23,129 bases of DNA from Rhizobium sp. LCM 4573. Lineage in GTDB: Bacteria > Pseudomonadota > Alphaproteobacteria > Rhizobiales > Rhizobiaceae. Within the stretch, counting starts at the first letter, position 1, and the number at the start of each line of letters is the position of its first letter. The DNA lies in contig NZ_MDDW01000005.1 of the NCBI RefSeq assembly GCF_001854865.1, positions 119,925 to 143,053 on the forward strand. The letters are read 5' to 3'. Both the position numbers and the translations under genes were made by a program. Under the pieces are notes generated by a model. The model saw nothing but the letters and a program-made list of their open reading frames with translations, did not search any database and was not told the origin of the DNA. Below are positions 1 through 8,273 of this stretch, in pieces.

Positions 1-2
1 CC

Positions 3-98
3 GAAATGATCGAAGATCCGCAGCAGCGCATCGGCCGTCCGCGCCAGCTCTACACGGGCGAAGCCAAGCGCGATTACCTGCCGATCTCCAAGCGCTAA
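3..98 (+). CDS. gltA: citrate synthase, C-terminal end (partial)
   Basis: Only the last 31 codons are in the window; the gene enters from the left edge and stops at TAA 96-98. The peptide ends with [12 protein letters not shown] followed by RDYLPISKR, the typical C-terminus of type II (hexameric) bacterial citrate synthases, which condense oxaloacetate and acetyl-CoA at the entry to the TCA cycle. The gene faces lpxB tail to tail, 35 bases apart, and shares a two-way terminator with it. This gltA/lpxB convergence is, from memory, the usual order in Rhizobiaceae and supports the call. The active-site residues lie outside the window. Confidence 0.88.
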   Translation, partial: EMIEDPQQRIGRPRQLYTGEAKRDYLPISKR

Positions 99-124
99 CG
101 ACACCTCAAGTCTGCAAAAACAAG

Positions 125-152
125 GAAGCCCGGTCAGCGATGACCGGGCTTC
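125..152. terminator. bidirectional rho-independent terminator between gltA and lpxB
   Basis: A perfect 12-bp stem, GAAGCCCGGTCA / TGACCGGGCTTC, encloses the tetraloop GCGA. It is followed on the plus strand by TTGTTTTC and on the minus strand by CTTGTTTTTG, so it can end both gltA and the lpx operon. The lpxB stop codon (134-136) is the first part of the minus-strand 3' arm, so the end of lpxB is coded by the hairpin itself. Confidence 0.85.
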
Positions 153-1312
153 TTGTTTTCCAGGACCTGCAGAACGATGCCCGCCGCCGCCTCGCCCGGA
201 GGCACCGGCACCTGCAACCGCTGCCAGACGAGATCGAAGCCCTCCAGCATGGCGCGGCGCTGGGCGGTGTCGGCGGAAAGCCGCTCCGCCCAACGGCAAA
301 GACTGCCGGGACGCACCACCTCGTTGATATATTCCGGCACGATCGGATAATCGGCGATGAGGTTCGGCAGGGCCGCCGACCAGATCTTGATCCGCTTGGA
401 CAGCATCGTGATCAGCCAGTCCGACTTATAGGCGGAAACAACCGGAACCGTGGCGAGCCCAAGTTCCAGAATGACCGTGCCCGAGGCGGCGATCGCGGCA
501 TCGGCTTCCGCAAAGGCGGTCCACTTGCCCTCCTCGCCCGTCACGATCTCCGGCTTCACCGGAAGTGTCCCGACGATCTCGCGCACCAGCTTCTCCTGGC
601 GCGCAACCGTCGGCAACAGGAAACGGGTGGGGCCGTTGCGCGCCTCGAATTCCGCTGCGGCCTCTCCGAAGACCGGCAGAAGCGCCTTGATCTCGGCGGA
701 ACGGGAGCCAGGCAGCAGCAGGATCGTCCGCTGCTCTTCCTTCGCCTTTACCGGGCGCGCGGCGCGAAGACCGCGAACCTTCACGAGTTCCGGTTCGTCC
801 GTCAGCCGGTGGCCGACAAAGCTCGTTTCCGGGCCACCGAGACGTCGCATCGCTTCCGGCTCGAAGGGCAGAACCGCAAGCACATGATCGACATAGTCGA
901 GCATTGCCTTGGCGCGGTATTCCTTCCACGCCCATACGCTCGGGCAGACATAATCGACAATGGGAAGACCGGGCAGTGCTGCGCGCACCTTCCTGGCGAC
1001 CCGATGAGTGAAATCCGGGCTGTCTATGATGACGAGAACATCGGGTCTCGCGGCGATAATGGCCGCGGCCGTCTGGTTGATACGCCTGATCAGGCCCGGC
1101 AGGCGCGAAAGAACCTGTGTCAGCCCCATGATGGACAGTTCGGAAAAATCGAAGAGCGAGCGCAGGCCCTGCGCCTCCAGCGCCTCACCTCCGACGCCGA
1201 CAAGTTCGACCGGCCCGTCGTGAGCCGCCTTCAAGGCCGCAATCAGGTTGCCGCCCAGGAGATCGCCGGACACTTCGCCGGCGACGACAGCGACTTTCAG
1301 CGTCTCCGCCAT
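134..1312 (-). CDS. lpxB: lipid-A-disaccharide synthase LpxB
   Basis: LpxB is a GT19 glycosyltransferase at the inner face of the cytoplasmic membrane. It joins UDP-2,3-diacylglucosamine and lipid X to form the lipid A disaccharide. The 392-residue product shows the N-terminal GEVSGDLLG loop (12-20), DSPDF (97-101, the catalytic-Asp region), PSVWAWK (124-130), VGHRL (166-170, usually VGHPL) and LLPGSRS (199-205), in family order and near the usual 380-390 residues. The ATG at 1312 is preferred over a start 13 codons upstream: it has GGCGGAGG seven bases before it and overlaps the lpxI stop as TGATG. The last codons run into the terminator stem. It is the final gene of the lpx operon. Confidence 0.96.
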   Translation of the reverse strand: MAETLKVAVVAGEVSGDLLGGNLIAALKAAHDGPVELVGVGGEALEAQGLRSLFDFSELSIMGLTQVLSRLPGLIRRINQTAAAIIAARPDVLVIIDSPDFTHRVARKVRAALPGLPIVDYVCPSVWAWKEYRAKAMLDYVDHVLAVLPFEPEAMRRLGGPETSFVGHRLTDEPELVKVRGLRAARPVKAKEEQRTILLLPGSRSAEIKALLPVFGEAAAEFEARNGPTRFLLPTVARQEKLVREIVGTLPVKPEIVTGEEGKWTAFAEADAAIAASGTVILELGLATVPVVSAYKSDWLITMLSKRIKIWSAALPNLIADYPIVPEYINEVVRPGSLCRWAERLSADTAQRRAMLEGFDLVWQRLQVPVPPGEAAAGIVLQVLENKKPGHR

Positions 1313-2199
1313 CACAAACCTCCGCCGGCCAAGCCGGGATCGATACCGCAAACGAAAAGCCCCGCCTCATCGGCCGCCGCGATCAGAGCAGCTTCTTCCA
1401 GAACCAGGGCGCGGCCCGCCTCGACGACGATGCCGGCGAGCCCGGCCGCGGCCGCATTGCGAACCGTCGAAGGGCCGATGGAGGGCAAATCGGCCCGAAC
1501 ATCCTGCTGAGGCTTGCAGAGCTTCACGACCACGCCCTTGCGGCGGCTCGAAATCCGCCCCTCGGCTCTCAAGCCCGCGACACGCTCCAGCATCCGGTCC
1601 GTGCCTTCCACGCCCTCGAGCGCAACGACGCGACCGCCCACACTCACCGCACCCTGCCCGATATCGAGTTCGCCCAGCCGGCGGGCGGCCTCAGCGGCGG
1701 CTTCGATATCGCGGCGATCCTCGTCGGAGGGGATCTGCCTGCCGAGCGGGCCGACCCTTGCAAGCAGGTTCGGAGCGATCTCGTGGGCGCCGATGACCCG
1801 GCATCCCTGAGCTTCGAGTATGCCGATCGTCATTTGCAGCAGGGCGTCATCGCCGCCGGAGACCAGCGTGCGGAACAATGCAGGCAGCTTGCGCAGCATC
1901 TTCCAGTTCGGCCGGACATCCCTCCATTCCGGTCGGCGCGTCACGCCGCCGGAAAGCACGACGCGGTCAATGCCGTGCTGACGAAGAATCCGATTGAAGC
2001 CGGCGATATCGGCAATCGCCATGGTAGTCGTCTCGAAACCCTCGAAACGCTGATCGGTTTCATGCCTCAGAAGTATGATGAACGGGTCTTCCCCCGCAGC
2101 CCGCGCGGCCTCTGCCAGATGCACCGGCAGGAGGCCGTTTCCCGCAATGATGGCCAGCCGGCCCTTTGCCGCGAGGCTTGCAGGCGCGGCCATGGGCAT
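1312..2199 (-). CDS. lpxI: UDP-2,3-diacylglucosamine pyrophosphatase LpxI
   Basis: LpxI (formerly DUF1009) hydrolyses UDP-2,3-diacylglucosamine to lipid X and UMP. It is the alphaproteobacterial replacement for LpxH and acts at the beta phosphorus. The 295-residue product has IAGNGLLP (18-25), SGGDDALL (114-121), EGTD (198-201) and the C-terminal block KxCKPQQDVRADLP, in which Asp233 corresponds to the catalytic Asp known from Caulobacter LpxI. It starts inside the lpxA stop (TGATG at 2197-2201) and ends inside the lpxB start, so it is probably translated by coupling. A second in-frame ATG at 2193 has better spacing from the AAGGG upstream and may be the true start, two codons shorter. Confidence 0.95.
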   Translation of the reverse strand: MPMAAPASLAAKGRLAIIAGNGLLPVHLAEAARAAGEDPFIILLRHETDQRFEGFETTTMAIADIAGFNRILRQHGIDRVVLSGGVTRRPEWRDVRPNWKMLRKLPALFRTLVSGGDDALLQMTIGILEAQGCRVIGAHEIAPNLLARVGPLGRQIPSDEDRRDIEAAAEAARRLGELDIGQGAVSVGGRVVALEGVEGTDRMLERVAGLRAEGRISSRRKGVVVKLCKPQQDVRADLPSIGPSTVRNAAAAGLAGIVVEAGRALVLEEAALIAAADEAGLFVCGIDPGLAGGGL

Positions 2200-3014
2200 C
2201 AGCCCTTGCCGCGATAGGGCGACGAAAGCGCGCGGTCGCTATCCGCGGCGATGAAGTCGAGGATTTCCATCACTTCCGCGCAATCCTGGTATTCGTTCCG
2301 GATCGCAGCCGCATTGACGCGGATATTGCCCTCGCCCTCGAATATCTGCTTGAAGGCGCGGCGCACCCGATGGATCGTGGCGCGCTCGATACCGGCGCGG
2401 GTCATGCCGACCACGTTGAGCCCGCCGAGAATTCCCGGATTGCCGTTGAGCATGCCATAAGGAATGACGTCGTAGTTCACGGCAGACAGCCCGCCGATGA
2501 AGGCCTGCCGCCCGATACGGGTGAACTGGTGCACGGCGCAGCCGCCGCCGAGAATGGCGCGGTCTCCGACATGCACATGGCCGGCGAGCATGACATTGTT
2601 CGACATGACGATGCCGCTGCCGAGCTGGCAGTCATGCGCGACATGGGAATTGGCGAGGAACAGGCAGTTGCTGCCAACCACCGTCTTGCCGCCGCCGCCC
2701 ACCGTGCCGCAATTCATCGTCACGCCTTCGCGCATGGTGCAGTTGTCACCGACCGTCAGGGACGAATCCTCGCCCGCTTCATGAAGGCTCTGGGAAACAC
2801 CGCCGATCACCGCCATCGGAAAGATGCGGCAATTATGGCCGATCTCCGTATTGCCGGTCACCACCGCATGGGAGATCAGCTCCACTCCGTCCTTCAGCAC
2901 GACGCGCGGACCGACCTGCGAGAAAGGGCCGACGACGACATTCTCGCCGATGACGGCACCGTCCTCGACCAGGGCAAGCGGGTGAATGCGCGCGCTGGCA
3001 GCGATCTTGCTCAT
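2199..3014 (-). CDS. lpxA: acyl-ACP--UDP-N-acetylglucosamine O-acyltransferase LpxA
   Basis: LpxA transfers a 3-hydroxyacyl chain from ACP to the 3-OH of UDP-GlcNAc, the first step of lipid A synthesis, in the cytosol. The 271-residue protein is a left-handed beta-helix built of hexapeptide repeats over its first two thirds, with an alpha-helical C-terminus. NSHVAHDC (122-129) carries His127, matching the catalytic His125 of E. coli LpxA, and FIGGLSAV (172-179) is the region that sets acyl chain length. Its start overlaps the fabZ stop as ATGA (3011-3014), and AAGGA lies just upstream. The stop overlaps the lpxI start. Family, length and context all agree. Confidence 0.97.
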   Translation of the reverse strand: MSKIAASARIHPLALVEDGAVIGENVVVGPFSQVGPRVVLKDGVELISHAVVTGNTEIGHNCRIFPMAVIGGVSQSLHEAGEDSSLTVGDNCTMREGVTMNCGTVGGGGKTVVGSNCLFLANSHVAHDCQLGSGIVMSNNVMLAGHVHVGDRAILGGGCAVHQFTRIGRQAFIGGLSAVNYDVIPYGMLNGNPGILGGLNVVGMTRAGIERATIHRVRRAFKQIFEGEGNIRVNAAAIRNEYQDCAEVMEILDFIAADSDRALSSPYRGKG

Positions 3015-3478
3015 TCTGCGTCCTTACGCACGATCATCGCGCCTATATCGGCTTCCGCAACCAGGGCGCCATCCACTTTGGCGTCACAGTGGAACTTCCA
3101 GATATTGCCCCGCTGCTTCTGCTTCTGCACATGATATTCGACACGGTCTCCGGGCACGACGGGTTTGCGGAAACGGGCATTGTCGATGGTCATGAAATAG
3201 ACCAGGTTCCCGCACTCGCCTTCCTTGCGCGCGCAGATGGCGCCGGCGGTCTGCGCCATGCCTTCTACGAGAAGAACACCCGGCATAATCGGACGTTCCG
3301 GGAAATGTCCGGTGAAATGCGGTTCGCTCGCCGTCACGTTCTTGATGCCGATCGCGGAATTGTCCCCGTCGATCTCGATAATCTTGTCGACCAGCAGGAA
3401 CGGATAGCGATGCGGCAAAAGCTTCATGATTTCCTGAATATCGGCCGCGCCGAGGACCGGCTTGGTCTCATCAGTCAT
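3011..3478 (-). CDS. fabZ: 3-hydroxyacyl-ACP dehydratase FabZ
   Basis: FabZ removes water from 3-hydroxyacyl-ACP in fatty acid elongation. It competes with LpxA and LpxD for the same hydroxyacyl-ACP pool, which explains its place between their genes. The 155-residue single hot-dog domain has [10 protein letters not shown] (22-31), HFTGHFP (54-60) with catalytic His58, and VEGMAQ (71-76) with catalytic Glu72. The start has the strongest Shine-Dalgarno of the cluster (AAAGGAG) and overlaps the lpxD stop by eight bases (ATGACTGA). It overlaps lpxA by four bases at the other end. Confidence 0.97.
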   Translation of the reverse strand: MTDETKPVLGAADIQEIMKLLPHRYPFLLVDKIIEIDGDNSAIGIKNVTASEPHFTGHFPERPIMPGVLLVEGMAQTAGAICARKEGECGNLVYFMTIDNARFRKPVVPGDRVEYHVQKQKQRGNIWKFHCDAKVDGALVAEADIGAMIVRKDAE

Positions 3479-4535
3479 TCTTTTCTCCTTTGCGTTTTGC
3501 CCTTTCGTCGGAGCGCGCCATCTTCTCCGCCACCTCGCGAAGGAAATCCTTCATCGGCCGGGCCGGAATACCGCCATAGCGCGCGCCCGCGGGCACGTCG
3601 GCCACGACACCGCTCATGGCGCCTATCTGCACGCCATCACCGATGGTGATGTGACCATTGATGCCCGAAGCACCGCCGATCAGCACGCCATTGCCGATTT
3701 TGGTGGAGCCGGCGATGCCGGCGCCGCTGGCAATACCACAATGACGTCCGATCTGCACGTTATGGGCGATCTGAACCTGATTGTCGATCTTCGTACCTTC
3801 GCCGATGACCGTATCGTCCATGGCACCACGATCGACGGTCGTATTCGCGCCGATCTCGACATTGTCCTGAATGATGACGCGGCCTACCTGCACGATCTTC
3901 AGCATGCCTCTGGGACCGGGTGCGAAACCAAAGCCATCCTGGCCGATACGCGCGCCGTTATGGATGATGACCCCATTGCCGATCAACGCCGCCAGAACGC
4001 TGGCGCCGGCTGCGATCGTGCAATCCCGGCCGATCTTGACATCCGCGCCGACGACGCTGCCCGCGCCGATGCGGGTGCCCGAGCCGATTTCGGCGCGCGC
4101 GCCGATCACCGCCATCGGCTCCACATGGACGCCGGGCTCGAGCTTGGCGGTCGGGTCAACGAAGGCGGCCGGAGAAATTCCCTCGGCCTGCGACGTGACC
4201 GGCGCCGGACGCATCGCTATCGGGTGCAGCAACGCTCCCGCCTGGGCGAATGCCGCATGGGGAGTTTTGCTGAGAAGAACGGGAATGTGCTCGGGAATTG
4301 CCGACCGCAAGGCCGCATCGCAAAGTATGGCGGAAGCCCGGCAGGTCGCGAGCTCGTCCTTGCTCTTGCGTGAAAGGATGTAGCAGAGCTGCCCTTCCCG
4401 CGCGCGAGCTACCGGCGCCACCGAGTAGATCAGCCGGTCCCCTGCCGATTCATCAAGCAGTTCTGCCCCAAGATGGGCAGCCAGCTCGCGCAGGCTCACA
4501 CCACCATGGGGCGGAAAGAATTCATTGTTCTCCAT
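3471..4535 (-). CDS. lpxD: UDP-3-O-(3-hydroxyacyl)glucosamine N-acyltransferase LpxD
   Basis: LpxD adds the second 3-hydroxyacyl chain to the 2-amino group of UDP-3-O-acyl-glucosamine, the third step of lipid A synthesis. The 354-residue product has an N-terminal uridine-binding domain (about 1-110), a left-handed beta-helix of hexapeptide repeats (about 120-325) and a charged C-terminal helix ([10 protein letters not shown] onward). GQDGFGFAP (198-206) and QIAHNVQIG (255-263) are family signatures, and His258 is the likely catalytic base. The ATG at 4535 is chosen because the N-terminus then aligns with the family, and AAAGG lies about six bases upstream; the 42 codons before it read back into bamA. 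Spacing to bamA is 52 bases and contains competing hairpins. Confidence 0.95.
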   Translation of the reverse strand: MENNEFFPPHGGVSLRELAAHLGAELLDESAGDRLIYSVAPVARAREGQLCYILSRKSKDELATCRASAILCDAALRSAIPEHIPVLLSKTPHAAFAQAGALLHPIAMRPAPVTSQAEGISPAAFVDPTAKLEPGVHVEPMAVIGARAEIGSGTRIGAGSVVGADVKIGRDCTIAAGASVLAALIGNGVIIHNGARIGQDGFGFAPGPRGMLKIVQVGRVIIQDNVEIGANTTVDRGAMDDTVIGEGTKIDNQVQIAHNVQIGRHCGIASGAGIAGSTKIGNGVLIGGASGINGHITIGDGVQIGAMSGVVADVPAGARYGGIPARPMKDFLREVAEKMARSDERAKRKGEKND

Positions 4536-4549
4536 CAAGCCTTTAAGCT

Positions 4550-4596
4550 CCAGAACAGTTTTTGTCCGCAGTTCTGGACGGGCGTGATCAGAACTG
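4550..4596 (-). promoter_or_regulatory. two mutually exclusive hairpins between bamA and lpxD
   Basis: In the minus-strand transcript, segment 1 (CAGTTCTG, 4596-4589, at the bamA stop) is fully complementary to segment 2 (CAGAACTG, 4576-4569). Segment 2 also pairs with segment 3 (GTTCTGG against CCAGAAC, 4556-4550). Segments 1-2 and 2-3 share bases 4571-4576, so only one hairpin can form at a time. Segment 3 is 15 bases before the lpxD start. No run of T follows either stem, so a plain terminator is unlikely. A role in coupling, processing or attenuation is inference. Confidence 0.45.
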
Positions 4597-6924
4597 GTTC
4601 GCCATGCTGAACCGGAATTCCTGGGTCTCGTCGAAGTCTTCCTTCGCGACCGGTACGGCATAGTCGAAGCGAAGCGCGCCGAAGGGCGAAGCCCAGGTCA
4701 CACCGACGCCAACGGACGCACGGATCGAAGAGTCCGTACCGACCACACCGCCGCTATTGGCAACCTCGTTGCCCCAGAGCGAACCGGCATCGGCGAAGAG
4801 CGCGCCGCGCAGGCCGAAGTCCTGCGGGAAGCCCGGCATCGGGAAGGAAACTTCAGCCGACGCGTTGAAGTAGGTCGTGCCGCCAAGCGGGTCGCCGTTC
4901 GGCATGCGCGGTCCGATACCATCGTTCTTGAAACCACGAATCTGGCGTCCGCCGATCATGAACTGATCGAAGACGTTGAGCGAATCACCCGTGGCGACGA
5001 CATGACCGGCGCCAACGGCCACAGAGCCGATGATGTCCGCTTCATCCGACAGCATGTGGAAGTAACGTGCGCGACCGGTGATCTTGTAGAACTCCGAGTC
5101 TCCGCCGAGACCGGCATATTCATGCGTAAGGGTTGCATAGATGCCTTCGCGCGGCAGGGTCGTGCTGTCGAGCGTATTGTAGGTCAGCGTCTGCGAAACC
5201 GACGACTGGACGAACTCGCCATGCCTGATCAGATCACGATAGGGCTCCGAGAGATTGCTGCCGACTTCCCAGTCGTCTTCTCCCTCGTAGGTGATCTGCT
5301 TGTAGGTATAGCGGAACGTCGTCGCCAGCTCTTCGGTGATCGGCGCGGTCACACGCAACGTCACACCCTGCTCGTCGTAATCGTAATAATCTTCCGACGA
5401 GGTCTGGTTCTTGAAGATGTCGAAGCCGGCAGCCAGTCGATAACCGAGGAAGTAGGGCTCGGTGAACGAAAGCGTGTAGCTGCGCGCATCGTCGAGACCG
5501 CCGCCCACTGCGACGCGGATGAACTGACCGCGGCCGAGGAAGTTCTTCTCTTCGATCGAGGCTTCGAGGATGAGGCCGTCGCCGCCGGCGGAATAACCGG
5601 CACCGATGCCGAACGAACCGGTCGGCTGATCCTCGACGTCGACCACGACCACGACACGGTCGGGCGAAGAGCCGGCCGACGTGGAAATGTTGACGTTCGT
5701 GAAGTAGCCCAGCGCCTCCAGACGGCGCTTGGCGCGCGAGATCATCTCCTGATTGAAGGCATCGCCTTCGCTGAAGTCGAACTCGCGGCGAATGACGTAA
5801 TCACGCGTGCGGGTGTTACCCCGGATCTCGATGCGCTCGACATAGGCGCGCTCGCCCTGGTCGACCAGATAGGAGACGCCGATGGTCTGCGTATCGAAAT
5901 TGCGGTTGCCGCGCGGCGTGACGCGGGCGAACGGATAGCCTGCCGCAGCCACGCGACGGGAAATCTCTTCCATCGACCGCTGGATTTCGCGAGCGTTGTA
6001 GACGTCGCCGGCATGCGTGCGCACCAGACCCTGCAGGTCCGCGGAGTTCACGCCATCGACCGTGGATTCCACTGAGATGTCGCCGAACTTGTAGCGGGAG
6101 CCTTCCTCCACCGTGAAGGTGATGTTGTACTGGTTGGTCGACTCGTCGAGAACGGCCTCGGAGGAGATGATGCGGAAATCCGCATAACCATGATTGTAGT
6201 AGAACTGGCGCAGCGCCTCTTCATCGGCGCGCAGCTTGTCCTCGTTGTAGACGTCCTTGCGGGTCAGGAAGGAAAGCGGACCCGATTCCTTCGTGGTGAT
6301 GACCGACTGGAGACGACCGTCGCCATAGGCCTGGTTACCGACGAAGTTGATGTTGGAAATCTTCGTGCGCTCGCCTTCATTGATGACGAAAGCGATGTTG
6401 ACGCGGCCTTCACCGACAGGAACCACCTGGGTGGTGATTTCGACATCGCTGCGGCCCGTCGCGGAATAGGCTTCCCGCAGGCGTTCGATATCGGCGTTGA
6501 CCAGCGCTTCGCTGTAGGGACCCAGAGCCTGCGTCTGGACGACCGACTGCAGCTTGTCGTCCTTGATCTTGCGGTTGCCGTTGAAGACCACCTGATTGAC
6601 GAGCTGGTTCTCGCTCACCGTCACGACGAGCGCGCTGCCCGACACGCTGATTCGGACATCGGAGAAGTAGCCGGTTGCGTAGAGGCGCTTGACCGATTCG
6701 TCGATGTCAGCATCCGAGAAGCTGACGCCCGGCTGAATGGTCAGATTGGAACGGACCGCCTCCTCGCCGGAGCGCTGGGCGCCCCGAACCTGGACACTGC
6801 GAATAACTGCCGCTTCAGCAGACGGTGCGGAAGCAAGTACCAAAACACCCGCGCCCGACGCGATTACACCAGCAGACAGCGCAAACGCCGACACTGCGTT
6901 CAAAAACTTTGAACCAGCCTTCAT
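4588..6924 (-). CDS. bamA: outer membrane protein assembly factor BamA (Omp85)
   Basis: BamA is the core of the complex that folds and inserts beta-barrel proteins into the outer membrane. The 778-residue precursor has a Sec signal peptide (hydrophobic about 8-30, likely cut after SAEA near 37), five POTRA domains (about 40-415) and a C-terminal 16-strand barrel. The barrel contains IRGF, the lid-loop equivalent of VRGF, and the protein ends in Phe (SMANQF), the usual outer-membrane targeting end. The ATG at 6924 matches the family start, but a TTG two codons upstream (6930) has better spacing from AAAAGG and could be used. It follows rseP at a distance of about 200 bases and precedes lpxD, linking protein and LPS assembly. 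Confidence 0.96.
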   Translation of the reverse strand: MKAGSKFLNAVSAFALSAGVIASGAGVLVLASAPSAEAAVIRSVQVRGAQRSGEEAVRSNLTIQPGVSFSDADIDESVKRLYATGYFSDVRISVSGSALVVTVSENQLVNQVVFNGNRKIKDDKLQSVVQTQALGPYSEALVNADIERLREAYSATGRSDVEITTQVVPVGEGRVNIAFVINEGERTKISNINFVGNQAYGDGRLQSVITTKESGPLSFLTRKDVYNEDKLRADEEALRQFYYNHGYADFRIISSEAVLDESTNQYNITFTVEEGSRYKFGDISVESTVDGVNSADLQGLVRTHAGDVYNAREIQRSMEEISRRVAAAGYPFARVTPRGNRNFDTQTIGVSYLVDQGERAYVERIEIRGNTRTRDYVIRREFDFSEGDAFNQEMISRAKRRLEALGYFTNVNISTSAGSSPDRVVVVVDVEDQPTGSFGIGAGYSAGGDGLILEASIEEKNFLGRGQFIRVAVGGGLDDARSYTLSFTEPYFLGYRLAAGFDIFKNQTSSEDYYDYDEQGVTLRVTAPITEELATTFRYTYKQITYEGEDDWEVGSNLSEPYRDLIRHGEFVQSSVSQTLTYNTLDSTTLPREGIYATLTHEYAGLGGDSEFYKITGRARYFHMLSDEADIIGSVAVGAGHVVATGDSLNVFDQFMIGGRQIRGFKNDGIGPRMPNGDPLGGTTYFNASAEVSFPMPGFPQDFGLRGALFADAGSLWGNEVANSGGVVGTDSSIRASVGVGVTWASPFGALRFDYAVPVAKEDFDETQEFRFSMANQF

Positions 6925-6956
6925 TTTCAATTCTTACCTTTTCCCGTTGTCCTCAG

Positions 6957-6970
6957 CGGGTTGGAACCCG
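6957..6970 (-). repeat. short inverted repeat in the bamA 5' leader
   Basis: The perfect dyad CGGGTT-GG-AACCCG lies about 33 bases before the bamA ATG and downstream of the candidate promoter. The two-base spacer is too tight for an RNA hairpin loop unless the inner pairs open. It could be a protein-binding dyad or chance. Confidence 0.3.
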
Positions 6971-6988
6971 ACTCCGGCCACGTGTGTC

Positions 6989-7016
6989 GTTTTACCTGCT
7001 TTTGCTCTACAAGCAA
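6989..7016 (-). promoter_or_regulatory. candidate promoter in the rseP-bamA spacer
   Basis: On the minus strand TTGCTT (7016-7011) and TAAAAC (6994-6989) are separated by 16 bases, a fair vegetative sigma-factor match. The gap of about 200 bases is unusually AT-rich for this window, which suggests bamA has its own promoter besides read-through from rseP. No GGAAC-type ECF sigma box was recognised. Confidence 0.33.
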
Positions 7017-7122
7017 GGCATCGCGTTAATTTCTGTTTACTTCCTTCCGAGGCGTGACCCAATGGCCACGCAACTCTTCAAAACAAGGTAAACAAAGGGT
7101 TTATCATTTAAAATGAAGGCCC

Positions 7123-8250
7123 TCACCCGATCAGGTTGCTGATGTCGTTCCAGGTTGCAAAGACCATCAGGCTCAACACCATGGCCATTCCGATGCGGAA
7201 GGCGATCTCCTGCGCCCCTGCCCCGAGCGGCTTTCCCCGAACCGCTTCGATTGCGTAGAAAACAAGATGCCCGCCGTCAAGTACCGGCACCGGCATCAGG
7301 TTGAGAAGACCTATGGAAACCGAAAGCACGGCGGCAAGCTGGATGACCGCCGCGACCCCGAGCGTCGCCATCTGGCCGGAAGCCTGGGCTACCCGCACCG
7401 GACCGCCGAGCTGATCGGCCTTCATGCGGCCGGTGACGAGATTGCCGATATAGCGGAACGTGCCGGTGATGATGTGGCCGGTCTCCTTCACCCCTTCGGA
7501 GACGGCTGCGATCGGGGAGAACGTCTGGACGCGGAAATTGCCGCGCTCGCCATTGGTGACGATGCCGATGATCCCGAGCTCGATCCTGTTGCCGAACTGA
7601 TCGGTGATCTCCTCGCGCTTGGGAACCATGGGCAGGTCCAGTTCACGGCCGTTGCGCTCCACCGTCACGACGATCGGCGTTTCCGGCCGCACGCTCACAT
7701 AGCGGCGAACGTCGTCGAAAGTGTCGATCCGCGTCCCGTCGAGCGCGACCAGCCGGTCTCCCGGCTCCACGCCAGCGGAAGCCGCGGCGCTTTCCGAACG
7801 AACTTCGGCCACCACCGGATCGGCGACGACCTTTCCATAGGTGGCGAACAAGACGGCGAAAATGGCGATCGCGAGCAGGAAATTGGCGATCGGCCCGGCG
7901 GCCACGGTCGCCGCGCGCTTCCAGAGTTTCGCCCCGGCGAGCGTCGTCGCCTTTTCGGCCTCCGTCATTCCCGCAAGGCCGCTGGCGTCCGGAAGGCTGG
8001 CGACATCATCGTCGCCGAAGAATTTCACATAGCCACCGAGCGGTATGGCCGAGAGTTTCCAGCGCGTGCCGTGCCTGTCGGTAAAGCCGGCGATCTCCGG
8101 CCCGAAGCCCACGGAAAACGCCGTCACCCGAATGCCACACCAGCGGCCAATCAGGTAATGACCCATCTCGTGAACGAAGACGAGCAGCGACAGGACCAGA
8201 ATGAAGGGAATGATATAGCCAGTGATCAGTCCGAAAATCGCCATCGCCAT
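7123..8250 (-). CDS. rseP: RIP metalloprotease RseP (site-2 protease)
   Basis: This inner-membrane site-2 zinc protease cuts transmembrane segments of anti-sigma factors and similar substrates; it is called MmpA in Caulobacter. The 375-residue protein has an N-terminal membrane helix with HEMGH (27-31, zinc ligands and catalytic Glu), a second helix after TVAAGPIANF (115-124), one periplasmic PDZ domain (about 140-215), and NLMPVPVLDGG (317-327) with the third zinc ligand Asp325. It has one PDZ rather than the two of E. coli RseP. No strong Shine-Dalgarno is seen at 8250, and an in-frame ATG two codons later (8244) is as likely. It sits 23 bases after cdsA and before bamA. Confidence 0.95.
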   Translation of the reverse strand: MAMAIFGLITGYIIPFILVLSLLVFVHEMGHYLIGRWCGIRVTAFSVGFGPEIAGFTDRHGTRWKLSAIPLGGYVKFFGDDDVASLPDASGLAGMTEAEKATTLAGAKLWKRAATVAAGPIANFLLAIAIFAVLFATYGKVVADPVVAEVRSESAAASAGVEPGDRLVALDGTRIDTFDDVRRYVSVRPETPIVVTVERNGRELDLPMVPKREEITDQFGNRIELGIIGIVTNGERGNFRVQTFSPIAAVSEGVKETGHIITGTFRYIGNLVTGRMKADQLGGPVRVAQASGQMATLGVAAVIQLAAVLSVSIGLLNLMPVPVLDGGHLVFYAIEAVRGKPLGAGAQEIAFRIGMAMVLSLMVFATWNDISNLIG

Positions 8251-8273
8251 GTCCGTTTCGTCGTTTGCGCCGG

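Noticed and set aside
140..1510. A 456-codon plus-strand open frame opposite lpxB and the end of lpxI
   Set aside because: It starts inside the terminator and runs across two real genes; the composition is that of a shadow frame.
2166..3134. A 322-codon plus-strand open frame opposite lpxA
   Set aside because: It has His/Asp/Ala-rich repeats that mirror the hexapeptide repeats of LpxA; there is no ribosome site and no known fold.
5002..6075. A 357-codon plus-strand open frame opposite bamA
   Set aside because: It is antisense to well-defined POTRA and barrel coding sequence and shows no recognisable domain.
6925..7122. A small protein gene in the rseP-bamA spacer
   Set aside because: Only very short frames exist there (for example nine codons from ATG near 7061), with no ribosome site or conserved character visible.
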